From: Neelides folsomi | Lineage: Eukaryota; Arthropoda; Collembola; Neelipleona; Neelidae | Assembly (NCBI GenBank): GCA_034687125.1 | Contig: JAQGBZ010000393.1 | Coordinates: forward strand, 1 to 55,584 | Direction of reading: 5' to 3' | Length of the DNA: 55,584 bases | In this document: piece after piece, positions 25,478 to 36,285 of the stretch | How the letters are laid out: every line of letters starts with the position of its first letter | Numbering within the stretch: the first letter of the stretch is position 1 | Notes under the pieces: model-generated | Database searches by the model: none | What the model saw: only the letters and a program-made list of their open reading frames with translations | What the model was told of the DNA's origin: nothing | Made by a program: the position numbers and the translations under genes

Positions 25478-26171
25478 ATGAAGTTTCCTACTTTATGTGG
25501 AATTTTATTCTTTACATTACTTCTTGTTCAAGCCAAAGGTTCTTACGAACCTTATCCTGGTCAGTAAATAAAATTATATAGTTATAATTATATATTGAGT
25601 ATTATTGTTATTATTAATTAATTGTTCAATTATAATTAATAATGAAAAAATTAAACTTATTAAATTCCCAATATTTAAGTTTAAGGTGCAAATATTATCC
25701 TTTATAAATAATTTGAACAGAATCTTATCCTGCTCCACCGGTTCGAGAATCACAAAATCATAAAGCCGGATCTTATTACCACTACCATGTTGTATGGTTT
25801 AAATATAAAAATAATACTATTATAATAAATATCTAAAATTGGTAAATAAATTTTTAATCGTAATATTAATTCATAAATATTTGATATTTTTTAGCCAGTT
25901 GTAGGACAACAAAGTCATCAGCATTATCCTCCACAACAAAGTAGCCATGAATATATTTGGCTATTGCCTTTAATTCTACTTCCGTTACTTTTGTTTCCGC
26001 TCCTCAAACTGCTATTCATCCCCATTGGACTAAGCATTCTCGCACTCATTCTTCCACTTCTGATGGGAGGAGGGATGGTAAGATTCTAATCTTTAATTAA
26101 TAATTAATTACAGAAAAATTTAATAAGAAAAATGTACCTATTTCATTTATAAACCTATTTTTCTCTATTCA

Positions 26172-26205
<34 letters not shown>

Positions 26206-26903
26206 GGAGGAATGCCACCAATGGCAGCCAAACATGGTCATGGCCCAGAAGCTCGAACTATGACATCTACAATTGGTGAACTTGTGTTTGGTGATTTGAC
26301 ATCAATTTATGTCAAATATGCAAGGTGAGCTTAGAACAATAATTAAACCAATTTTTAAATTTTAACAAGATGTAAAATAATACTTTATTACAAAGTTCCT
26401 TGGATTTGGATAAATGTCCCGAACGTGTGGCTTGCGAATACGGGCAATTATTGTTCCCATCAAATAGTACAGAGTTTGTGACTGCTCGTGTTCTCAATTA
26501 TGTGATCGACGAGACGATGCCTAAAGGACGAATTAAAAGAAGAATGAAATCAATGAGAGATGCATTCTACACAGGATCCACTTCAGGAATTACTGAATGT
26601 TATTCTTATAGCTGCAAACCATCCTTCAAAATTTACAATAATGACAATTTGAAATCGCAATTTTCTAAGACGGAATCTTTCAATATCCCCAATTCTCTTG
26701 TTCCCAATGTTCATTCAACTACTACCAATTACCAAAACGAGACAAGTGAATTTTTGCACAAAACTGGGAAATTTCCTTATAATGTTAAACCACCCTTTAA
26801 ATCGCTTGTGTCAAATGATAGTATTCGTTATGTTAGAGTTAAAAAAGTTAAGAAGAACAATGTACATCTTGGCTTGAACTCTTACGAGTCGAATTATATT
26901 TGA
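25478..26903 (+). CDS. Unrecognised secreted or membrane protein with a Met12 run
   Basis: Five exons: 25478-25559, 25721-25791, 25895-26077, 26173-26324 and 26396-26903, giving 331 residues. The order is: signal peptide (MKFPTLCGILFFTLLLVQAK); Tyr/Pro/His/Gln-rich stretch; long hydrophobic stretch (WLLPLILLPLLLFPLLKLLF and on), able to span the membrane; GGGM followed by eleven more Met and a GG/Pro/His stretch; then a conserved-looking segment, TIGELVFGDLTSIYVKYARS then LDLDKCPERVACEYGQ. A basic patch (KGRIKRRMKSMRD) and a Ser/Asn-rich tail complete it. C..R..CE.G patterns occur in uncharacterised arthropod proteins, but I cannot name the family. It could be a cuticle or peritrophic membrane-associated protein; that is speculation. 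Confidence 0.7.
26173..26205 (+). repeat. (ATG)11 microsatellite inside an exon
   Basis: Eleven uninterrupted ATG triplets start immediately after the acceptor of exon 4. They encode eleven Met, following one Met at the end of exon 3. The frame is fixed by the surrounding codons, so length changes would alter only the Met run. Confidence 0.9.
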
Positions 26904-27037
26904 CGGAAGATTCATGTTTTTATTTTTGTTAATTATTTTATAAGAAAATTAAAGTTCACCAAATTAGAAATAAAATAATACTTAAATACAATACATATTT
27001 ACTTATTTATATAAATAAAAAAGTATATACAATGAGC

Positions 27038-27196
27038 GGCTGACTTTCGGAAAGCCAGCACACATGGTGCACCATGGAATCGTGTGTATTGGAATATGAA
27101 TACAACTTAACCTAACCTAACCTAATACAATTGAATAGCCTCACCATGGTGCACCATGGAAAAAGTGCCGTAATGCTGGCTTTCCGAATCCCAGCC
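27038..27196. mobile_element. Hairpin MITE with 8-bp target duplication
   Basis: The ends are near-perfect inverted repeats: GGCTGACTTTCGGAAAGCCA at the left, with GGAAAGCCAGCA matched in the right arm. Both flanks carry CAATGAGC (27030-27037 and 27197-27204), an 8-bp target duplication as made by hAT elements. Each arm contains the self-palindrome CATGGTGCACCATG. The loop region has about three CCTAA units (telomere-like TTAGG on the minus strand). It lies between two convergent genes. Confidence 0.85.
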
Positions 27197-27204
27197 CAAT
27201 GAGC

Positions 27205-27688
27205 AGTGACAAATGTAGCTGTAAATCTGTACATGATTTAGTTATAACATAATTATAATTTTTATATTAAATAAATATTAAATATTTACAAAAATTATAC
27301 AAAAACAGATATTTTAATAAAATATTAATTATTTCTTTTGATTAAATTCCTAACCATTCAGACTGCATCAGGCCCCTCCTATTCGACAAAAGTCGTTAGG
27401 AACGGTCATCGTTGATTGAAGTTTAAAACTTCAATCTGCCTCACGCTCAGAGACTGATGCTTCAAATCCTCATTATGTTCCTTAGTCAAGAAGGCAAAGG
27501 GTTCGAGCTTACATACTAAAGAAATGATCCTTATCCTTTGAAGTATGATCTCAAATTAGAATTCCTTTCTCATTCCGCCTCATACTCACCAAAGTTTTAT
27601 CTAGACATGGATAATTAAATATTTTTATAAAAATTGTAGAATTTGCAATGCATGAATGAATAGGAATTTGCATTCAAAATTAATTTTT
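27205..27688. other. Intergenic between convergent genes
   Basis: A segment at about 27350-27600 is less AT-rich than its surroundings. It contains a palindrome, GATTGAAGTTTAAAACTTCA (27415 on), and a GGGTTCGAGC that recalls a tRNA B box, but no cloverleaf could be drawn. It may be an old transposon fragment. Confidence 0.35.
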
Positions 27689-30102
27689 TTAAGTCTTGTT
27701 CAATCCAATGGATTTTTCTGTAGTAGGAACGGAAATTGTACTGGGAGTTGTAGGAAAGTGTAAAAATCCTAAGGTTCTAAGGACAAGATTAGTTCTTCGA
27801 ATTAGTTCATCTTTAAACTTCCAAATAGTTGTGTCCTTTACAGACTCACTGTGAAATTGCGCGTCACAATTTTGGACACCAGCCGTGCAAGTTGATCGAT
27901 AATGTTGTAAATAACCGTCGACGTGTTCGTCGACAGCACCGGACTTGAAGGAGCATCCCGTAACTCCCGGTTTCACACAATGAAGTGGGAAATGATTGTG
28001 GACAGTTAACACTTCTTGGGGTTTATGAAAAGACTTGATAAAACTTCTTGGTCCTGTGTAGTTCTTAGCTCGATGAATATGCTAATTATTGGAAGAGAAG
28101 AAAGTTACTCCAATTAGTTTCGAAAATTTTCATTGCTTTACAAAGTACATAAATATTATTATGTATGCATCTGTATTTAAGGAACATATACCACTTGGAT
28201 TTTATATTAATTTTACAAACAATACCTGAAGCATATGGAGGTATTTTGGAATTCCAGCATACCAAGAATGTTCGTGAACAAAATCATCAAAAAAATACAC
28301 ATTTCTAAAATGATAAGAAGGTCTCAATACTTTTTGATCCATTTTATCATTTATGTCTTTCATCATTTCGGCCCAATTGTCTCGCTTTAACGGCATGATC
28401 ACCTTTATAAGTGAAATATATTTTAGTAAAACATCTACGGATTATTGAATATAAATTATTAAAATGTAAACAGTCCTAAATTAAGTTTAAAAAAAACATC
28501 ATTGAGTTTCGTTTTTACCTCGTCGGTGTCAAGTAGGGTAATATAATCGTATTTATACATATTTCTATTTAAACAGTCGTTATATGGAATGAGCTCATTT
28601 TGTCTTTTATTTGTCAATTTCTTGCCCAAATAAAAATGTCTAATAAATGGATCATTCGATTGAGAACCGGGTAATGTTAAAGGAGTCAAGTCAATAAGTC
28701 CTCTATTGACATAATAATCTAAAACCTAATTAATTAATTTATATTCATTTATCTTTATTGATGAGGATGATAAATTATTTTCAATGGTATCAAAATAATT
28801 TTGATTGCTTTATAATATTAATGAACCTTTGTGACATTCGGATGGCTTGATAATTCATACATGTAAATTTTCTTAGCTCCGAGAATTTCCATAAGTTCAA
28901 TCCACTCAATGAGCCGAACGCTCATGTCTTTATATTGAAAGTCAAGCCCTTTGACACAAATCGCAAAGTCACTTTTATTTTCTGGTTTTTCAAATTGCAC
29001 TTTTAAATTATTATAAGCATCATCGCATACATTTTCAACTAGTGAAACGGAAGTAGGTATCTAAAATGAAATGTACCATTAATTACAATTTTACAATATG
29101 ACAAAAATTATAAAATTCATAGAGAATATTTTAAAATAATATAATAAATCTCTTCATTATAACGTATCTTTGATATTTTACCAAAGAATAAGGATTTTTT
29201 GGTACTTCACAAGTTATTAAATATGGCTGCAGCACACCACTGACATTATTTCCCCAAGAAGGTACCCATATTAATTTGTAATCAAGCACCTAGAATATTC
29301 AAAAAACAATTTGTTAAAACTTATTTCAAATTCTACAGTGGTAGTAAAATTCTCATAAAAAAGTTTCATTTACATACAGGAGAAACCAGGGGTTCTTTTT
29401 GATTAGAAAACCAAATTTGACAATGTGTTTTCACTTTTGGTTGAACTCGATTGATCATTCCTAGGATTCTTAAATAAGTTCCATTATCCGGAATGCGGAT
29501 ATCATAATAAGCTCCGTACAGTTCAAAAGTTCCATCACTCGTGTCAAATTCCTATACCAGTAAAAATGCAATTTCATTGAAATTCAAAATTTTGATATAC
29601 CTACTAATAAAAGGTGCAATGTTATAAAACAAACCTGCCAATATTTATTGTTAAAACGTAAATCTTGAAGTGGAGGAAATCGAGCGCATGTGAAATTTGA
29701 TAGAAATCTGGGTCCATTCGGTTGATTTCCGTAAATGTATGGAGCCCTTGGGAGATTTCGGTATTTCTCAATTGATGCTTGAAGAGCTTCTTGTTCATTA
29801 ATGGAATTCCTATCTAAGTGAGGTTCAATTTCATCACTTTGATTTGTTAAAATTTCAAAATCATCTTCAAAACTTAAAGTAATATCTTTTTGAATGAAAC
29901 TCTGAAAATTAGCAGCAAAATGGAAGGATGAAATGAACAAATAGAAAATGGCGACAATAAATAACGTTGATAAAATCCTTTTCCAAATCCACCAAGACCC
30001 AAAGTGCTTTTTAAATTGTCTTACACAAATCACTGAATTTCTATAACTTCTATTATTGCCAGTTACATCAACCTGAATATATGAACTTGATATTTGATTC
30101 AT
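27689..30102 (-). CDS. Glycosyltransferase family 92 protein
   Basis: Seven exons (minus): 29635-30102, 29378-29551, 29182-29289, 28827-29060, 28519-28725, 28226-28402 and 27689-28081, giving 586 residues. All introns are phase 0. It has type II Golgi topology: a short cytosolic tail, one helix (ILSTLFIVAIFYLFISSF, about 43-61), a stem, then the GT92 (old DUF23) domain. Domain marks are FAICVKGLDFQYKDMSVRLI, EWIELMEILGAKKIYMYEL, the nucleotide-sugar/metal motif LLDTDE near 394-397, VLRPSYHFRNVYFFDDF and VHNHFPLHCV. Known GT92 members add galactose, for example beta-1,4-Gal on core fucose of N-glycans in nematodes. The acceptor here is unknown. The ATG at 30102 is the first in frame that precedes a good topology. 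Confidence 0.88.
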
Positions 30103-30846
30103 TGTTATATAATAAATTTTACATTTCACTTTACACACCTTATTCTTTCTCCCTCATTATTACTTGAAAATTGATTTTTATTTTGACCAACTAATTCCAT
30201 GTTCTATAAAGCTTAGGTATTTTCATTCGATTGAGAAATATTGCCTATTGAAACTAATAATTTATCCGTCTAGTCTAAATGATTTTTTTGATTTTCCGAA
30301 GTTTTATGTTTGTCACATCTCACTGATTCCACATGAGAAATAAAATACACAAATAAAAAATGATTATTTCTAAAAATAAAGGAACAGATCTTGAATATAA
30401 AAATAATGTAGGTATAGTATATGCATGTAATATATTAATTTTAATTTAGATATTTAGGTATGAATGTGCTATGTTTCGATTAATAATAAAAAAAGAATTT
30501 AAGAATTTGACGTAAATCGTAAAGTTAAAAGGAATGAGAACATGTCACATACATGATAACGAATTGTGAATCTATTACACATTACATTTTTGAAAATAAT
30601 TATGTAGTGTACCTAGTATACTACATAATGTATATCATAGTTAGTATAGATAAACTTCATCTCTGTATGTTTGTTGAAAAATTCTAAATATGAGTAATAG
30701 CAGAAAAATGATTATTACATATTTTCTATCATTATATAATCCAAAATATGGCAGCATAGAATATAAAGATAACAGAATATAAAAGTTGAAATAGATATAC
30801 CACTATCTTATATATTTGTAGTTCAAATAATAAACACCTTTATCAT

Positions 30847-31585
30847 CAAGGAAGACCAAAAGCATCCAAAGCATCCAAAGCATCCGTAGCTTAAGAGCCG
30901 TTCAAAATATTAAAAATAAATTTACAAGGTACAAATATTAAGCATAAAATGAACGTTTAACATGCCATAAGATAAAATGCGCGATCCGTAAACGAATTGC
31001 TTAAATCCCTCAATTTGGAAAGTAAAAAACTCAAAATTTACATGGAAGAAAAGCACCCTTCATTTATATTTTGGAAAAACGTTCAAGTGTTCGATCCAAA
31101 ACTTGCTGAATCTTTTATTCAAAACAATATTTTCCAAGAAGTTATTTCCTTATTTGAACAGAAACCAATTCCAATTGAAGAAATCATTAAATATCAGATT
31201 ATTATAAAGGATTATAGTTCAGACGAAAATGTTTTTTGTTTCTGGTTGAAGAACAGAAAGAATCTCCCATTTTTATCAGTTTTAGCTCTCAAATTACTTT
31301 GTGTTCCTCCAAGTAGCGCTTCTGTTGAGAGAAGTTTTAGTCAGTTAAAACGGATTTTTACACCAAGCCGTACAAAGATGACTGATTCCAATTTGAAGAT
31401 TCATTTAAAAGTAGCATTCAATAATTTTATTTGTGATTCTATTGAAAATGACAATGAAGGAGAAGAAGATGAGGATTTTTAGTTTAAAATAAACCTACAT
31501 TTTAAAATATTATATACCTATTATTAATTTATAAAGCATCCAAAGCATCCATTTAAAAAAATAAAGCATCCACTGATCTTCCTTG
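30847..31585 (+). mobile_element. Deleted hAT transposon with intact 8-bp target duplication
   Basis: Flanking copies of TTTATCAT (30839-30846 and 31586-31593) border the inverted ends CAAGGAAGACCA and (inverted) CAAGGAAGATCA. Just inside, AAAGCATCC is repeated three times at the left and three times at the right in the same orientation. Such subterminal repeats bind hAT transposase. At 739 bp it is far shorter than an autonomous hAT, and only the C-terminal part of the transposase remains. Confidence 0.9.
30997..31482 (+). pseudogene. hAT transposase C-terminal (hATC dimerisation) fragment
   Basis: An open frame of 161 codons covers the hATC dimerisation region: NLPFLSVLALKLLCVPPSSA, SVERSFSQLKRIF and an acidic C-terminus. 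The catalytic core and the BED zinc finger are absent. The frame has no credible upstream start, so it is a relic of an internally deleted element, or at most could supply a dimerisation-only peptide. Confidence 0.85.
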
Positions 31586-31593
31586 TTTATCAT

Positions 31594-32893
31594 TCAAGAT
31601 AAGATAGTAATATACTCTAATAAAACTTGATATTATAGTGTAATATTAATTAAGATAAAAAATACAGAGCAAAGATAGTATTTTATTATATTCAACAAAC
31701 TTGTATGATGATAACATACAATCAAACAATCGTCGTAGTTATCAATTTAACAAACAAGTAACATCTCACTTAGGTCTCCTACTACCCAATATCAAAGCCC
31801 AACAAATGTTGTATGTTACATATAAATATTTTACATATAAATGTTCATTACAACATTACTACCTATATTTGTACCTACATTATTATATTGAACCGAACTT
31901 ATCCTGGACATAAAGACTGAAAAGCCGAAAACCAATATCCCTTACAAACTGGGCTAAGGCATAAGATTAATTGGCCAATACCTATATTACATGTATAATA
32001 AATAATAAGTATATGGTACTATGTATGTAAGTATATGGTACACGTGTCATGTCTATATTATTTTATAAAGCAGGGTATACCCACATACATACATATAATA
32101 AATACATATTAATAAATTCAAATGTTAACAAATACCCTGGTTGGGTATTAATTTTTATTATGTATTGGTATTGAATTTGAGTGGTCTGTTTTGAATACCT
32201 GTAACATATACAAAGTATTTACTTCATAACTGCACATAGGGATATCAAAACATGTATAAAATAATACTATGGATTTCTATATTTTCATTATCCCTATGTG
32301 CAGTTATAAAGTAAATACTTTGTATTGTAAGTATCATGCATGAGGTTGTATTATGAATCGATAAAAATTCAATTCGAAAAATTAAGATTTGCATTTTGCA
32401 AACACTCTATTTATTTTAACTTACAATCAATTAAATCTACATAGAGTATAATGCATACCAATGTTAATATAGTTATTATGGAGGAGGGTGTGTTATACTT
32501 GAATCTTAATCTCGAATAAACAGACAAGACATGTCTTGGAAAAACTTGTATTTTTACCGAATTTAACAACATTTCATTTCATCATTTCTTATTTTTTAGG
32601 TATTTAAATGAACCAATAAGATCTTGATCTTGATAAATAGATAAAGAGCATGCAATTTTTTGTTCTATGTATTCAACGATCTAATTTTGCAATCGACAAT
32701 TAAACATTATTGACATTGACTTAAAGTCCATTCATTGAAGGATTTGCACAAAACTTCATTTTATTTCAATTGCAATGACAAAGTCAACTTGTCAAGACGT
32801 TCAATTTCGTTACAAGTTACTCTATTAATACTTAATAATTAGTAATTTACACTTTAAATGTGTTAAGTTTAAATAATATTTCAAAAAAGTACA
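31594..32893. other. Intergenic, contains one MITE
   Basis: AT-rich spacer between the hAT relic and the DUF2236 gene. Apart from the 114-bp hairpin at 32210-32323 nothing was recognised. Confidence 0.5.
32210..32323. mobile_element. 114-bp hairpin MITE
   Basis: Arms 32210-32243 and 32290-32323 (ACAAAGTATTTACTT...) are inverted copies with one mismatch over 34 bp. The inside has CTATGGATTTC and TATCCCTATGT, also found in a second 114-bp hairpin at 43407-43520. Confidence 0.75.
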
Positions 32894-34249
32894 ATGGTGA
32901 AAAGTTGGGCATTTGAAGAGTTTGAAACTCGGAGCAGTAAAGTATTAGGAGAATCCGGTCAAAAATTTACTCCTTTACCACATTGGGTTAATCCAGAATT
33001 AATCAAAAAGGGGCAAGAGTTTATTAGGCGTCATTTATTTTCAGTGGTTTTTTCACATTTTGTTTCACTTTTGCTCCTCCTCGCTTACGGTCCCATTCGG
33101 CGGATTCTCATCATTACAAATAAAAGTTCTTCAAAAGAAACCTCAAGGTTGGACGATTTTTATATTAATTAACAATTAACCTTTTATTTTAATATTAGAT
33201 TAAGTTAATACTTAACAATTAATAATTAACAACTTAAAATCTAACCAGAGCCAGATATTTATCTACGCTTGTTCACATTAAAACGTGGTACGAAGGGGAT
33301 TTACTGGATCCAAGTTCTCCTGCTTCTCAAGACGTCTACAAAATAAGAAAAATCCACAACGGTGTTCCTCGAACTCTTACCAGAAATTTAGAAGCATCTA
33401 AAAACACATTTGTCCAAATTGATTTGAATGATGAAGTGAAAGAAAAATTCAATATTGTTGAGAATTTGAAAGGAGATTTAAAAGATGTTTTGCCTTCTTT
33501 GTTTTTTCTTCAAAATGGTTCAATCTCAAGAGGATTCAAAAGAAAATATTTCCCTCGGGACAGTTCCAATATACATCAAATTACTCAATTGGACATGGCC
33601 GTCACTCAATTTTGCTTTATGGGTCTCATGGCTCTTTTCCCAAACGCAATGGGAATTCACGATGAAGAAGGAATCGAAGGCTTTTTTCACATTTGGGCAT
33701 TAATTGGATTCTACTTGGGAATCAACGACGATTTTAATGTTGGACTACAAAGAAATTCTTGGCTGCGTAAAGAAATCTTATACAGGTTCGCATGATCTAA
33801 ATTACAAAGTTTAATCAGTTGATAATTTAATTTCCATTTCCAGGAGACTTTTAACTGATGTTTACACTGCAGAAAAGGAAACAGAAAATCTTTGGAAATA
33901 TCTTGTCAGTGGAATTGCAACTTTCATTCCTTTCCTATCCCTTAAAGCTGTGTTGCTCTTTGTTTTAAGAGACGTTTTAAGACTCGACCTCATCGCTGAT
34001 TCTTGTGGAAAAAGGCTAAAGAGTTGTTTTGGATTTTACGATTCCCTTTGTTACAAATTAATGGTATGGTGTTTTCATTCTTGGACCAAACTGGTCATTA
34101 TTCATATCACTTTCAATTGGATTTTACGATGTGGAATATTCGTTGCCTCGCGGCTCTTCATTAAAGAAAACGGGCCAAAAGTGAGCGCAACGAGTGAGAA
34201 AAATGTTTTTAAACCTTCGTCATACTCGAATATAATTATTACTATTTAA
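32894..34249 (+). CDS. DUF2236 (mpaB / rubber-oxygenase-like) family protein
   Basis: Three exons: 32894-33147, 33249-33785 and 33844-34249, giving 398 residues. The order is: N-terminal PLPHWVNPELIKKGQEFIRR; hydrophobic helix FSVVFSHFVSLLLLLAYGPI; then the family core, ARYLSTLVHIKTWYEGDLLD, KIRKIHNGVPRT, TQLDMAVTQFCFMGLMALFP, GIEGFFHIWALIGFYLGIND and DFNVG. C-terminal hydrophobic segments (LVSGIATFIPFLSLKAVLLF and on) follow. Arthropods carry several such uncharacterised DUF2236 proteins. Bacterial and fungal relatives (latex-clearing protein, mpaB) are haem- or metal-dependent oxygenases. An oxygenase role here is inference; the substrate is unknown, and membrane attachment is likely. Confidence 0.82.
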
Positions 34250-35072
34250 TTATTTTTCATAATTCTTATTTACATACCTAATATATTATTTCATTGTAAA
34301 TATAAATAATATTTGTTAATAGTTTAATATAATATTTGACAATTTGACTGATTTTTGTGAGTGTGTGATAAACCATAAGAGTGTGTGATACATGTGTATT
34401 ATAATTCAGTAGAATGTAGGATAGGTAATATATTAAGTATAACTACCAGTAGGTACACAAGGTATAATATAACTATTTTATATTATCTGTTGTTGTCAAT
34501 TTCCATTTATTGTAACTAAATAAATTTTTATAGAAATATTAAAGAATTTCTAGAATCTGTACCAATTGGGTGTTCTATTGACTATACATATTGCCATTTA
34601 TTAATAATTGTAGAAAGGCAAAAATTATTTTGGCTTCAAACGAGCTTTCCAATTAAGAAACTGACAAAAAACTTTCCACATTCTAAACCCACTATAATAT
34701 AAATATAGAAAATGAAGCATATGGAACTTTTCTCTCGTCGAGTCGAAAATCCATCAAAAGTGTCTGTAAAGTGAAGTAAATCATAAAGTTAGAGTTAGAA
34801 CGGAGAAGACGCATTGAGCAAGGTGCTACAATATAAATACCTATTCCCATTCTTAAAATTCAAAAAAATCCCAGTAATAAACTTTAACGTTTACTCCAAG
34901 AAAGTGACCGTGAAGTTAATCCCATTTATATAAGGTAAAAAAGGATTTAAAAGAGATTAACATATTCAACATTTAACTAGAAGGAGACTCCTAAGCATTA
35001 AAAGGTTGAGGTGGAATTCACTCACGATCAGTCTCTCTTCCCCTTACGTCACTCGCATAAGAAGTACAAATG
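34250..35072. other. Intergenic
   Basis: AT-rich spacer that includes the upstream region of the DUF4789 gene. No coding exon recognised. Confidence 0.5.
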
Positions 35073-35081
35073 TATAAAAAG
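35073..35081 (+). promoter_or_regulatory. TATA box upstream of the DUF4789 gene
   Basis: TATAAAAAG at 35073 predicts transcription starting near 35103. The leader before the ATG at 35393 would be about 290 bases, unless an intron shortens it. Confidence 0.4.
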
Positions 35082-35392
35082 AAGTACCTCCTTAAGCAAC
35101 TACAACTTTCTTAATCAATTCTCATCTTTTCACTTCTTTACGTAGCGCGTCGTTGATTTGCTCCTATCAATTCTCACATTTAATTAATATAAGAACATTC
35201 ACCACCAATTTAATCATTAATTAGAAAATAAATTTCAAAGACACGAGGCCATATATGTAATTATAATACAAATTATATACAATTAATTAAGTGTTTAATT
35301 AATACTCAATAATTCAATCACAAGTTTATTGCCTTGTAATTTAAATTGTTAGTTGTAATTTTCTTAAAGTTGAAACGATTTTATTGAATATT

Positions 35393-36285
35393 ATGAAAAC
35401 CGCGTATATTTTCCTTTGCCTTGCCCTGACAGTGTATGGAAGTATACAAAATCAAAAAGATGAACCTCGAAGGTAATTTTCAAAATAATTTATAGTGATT
35501 AACGACAAAATAATATTTATCCATCAATTTATTTTAAATATAATGTACGAGACGAGTATCATGGATTTAATTCAATTTGCATAGAAAATTGATGAGAGCG
35601 CGGAGCACTGATATTGTGCGAAATTACAACTTGGAGCGTCGAGACATCCATACCAAAAAATGGGAAAAAATTGGAAGCAAAGACGCTTGCAACGGTGATG
35701 CGACTAACATGAGATTTTTCGCAGTTCCTAATAACAGAACCCAGGGTCAGTGCGATTGCGATTATTACGAATGTTCACGGCCGCTCCTGTATTCACCTTT
35801 AACCAAACAATGTCATTGGGCATGGTCACAGGTTAGTTTTAATTTAATCGCTTAACATGTATTAGTGCAAGAAGTAGGTAATCTATAAAACTAAAATAAA
35901 CATGAAATTTAGTAGAATGAAATAAATATTTAAAAATTAATTGTAAATGAAACGCTTTTAATTAAAGGGTCCATGCCAAAAGAAGGAATGGTATACATTT
36001 GATAAATATCTGAAGCCTGTTTGTGAAGAGAACCCTTGCCCAACTTCTCCTGCAAATGGAACAATGACTTTTTATTTCAAACGACCCGAAGATGGAAAAT
36101 GTTATCAGGCAACTACGAAGGGCTACTGCCAGAAAAAGAACGAAGTTCTAATGATTTCTCCATTGGAACCGATTCCAACTTGCAGAAGTTCTACCAAGTG
36201 TTTCCCGCTTTCTCGCCCACAATCGCAAGAGTGCATTCAAGGAAATAAGTATACATTTGATGGGTTTTGTGAAGATGATGATTAA
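35393..36285 (+). CDS. Secreted Cys-rich DUF4789-type protein
   Basis: Three exons: 35393-35472, 35585-35831 and 35968-36285, giving 214 residues. A signal peptide (MKTAYIFLCLALTVYGSIQ) is followed by a basic linker and Cys-rich repeats of the DUF4789 type: RSLL-like YECSRPLLYSPLTKQCHWAW, GPCQKKEWYTFDKYLKPVCE, then FKRPEDGKCYQATTKGYC and CIQGNKYTFDGFC. These are secreted proteins of unknown function found widely in arthropods. The even-spaced Cys point to disulphide-bonded modules of about 50 residues. The gene has no close relatives in the window. Confidence 0.75.

Noticed and set aside
27480..27520. tRNA-like B box GGGTTCGAGC
   Set aside because: No acceptor stem, anticodon arm or A box could be paired around it.
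32894..33172. First thought: innexin-type gap-junction protein
   Set aside because: The core motifs (TWYEGDLLD, MAVTQFCFMGL, HIWALIGFYLG) fit DUF2236 and not the innexin YYQWV signature.
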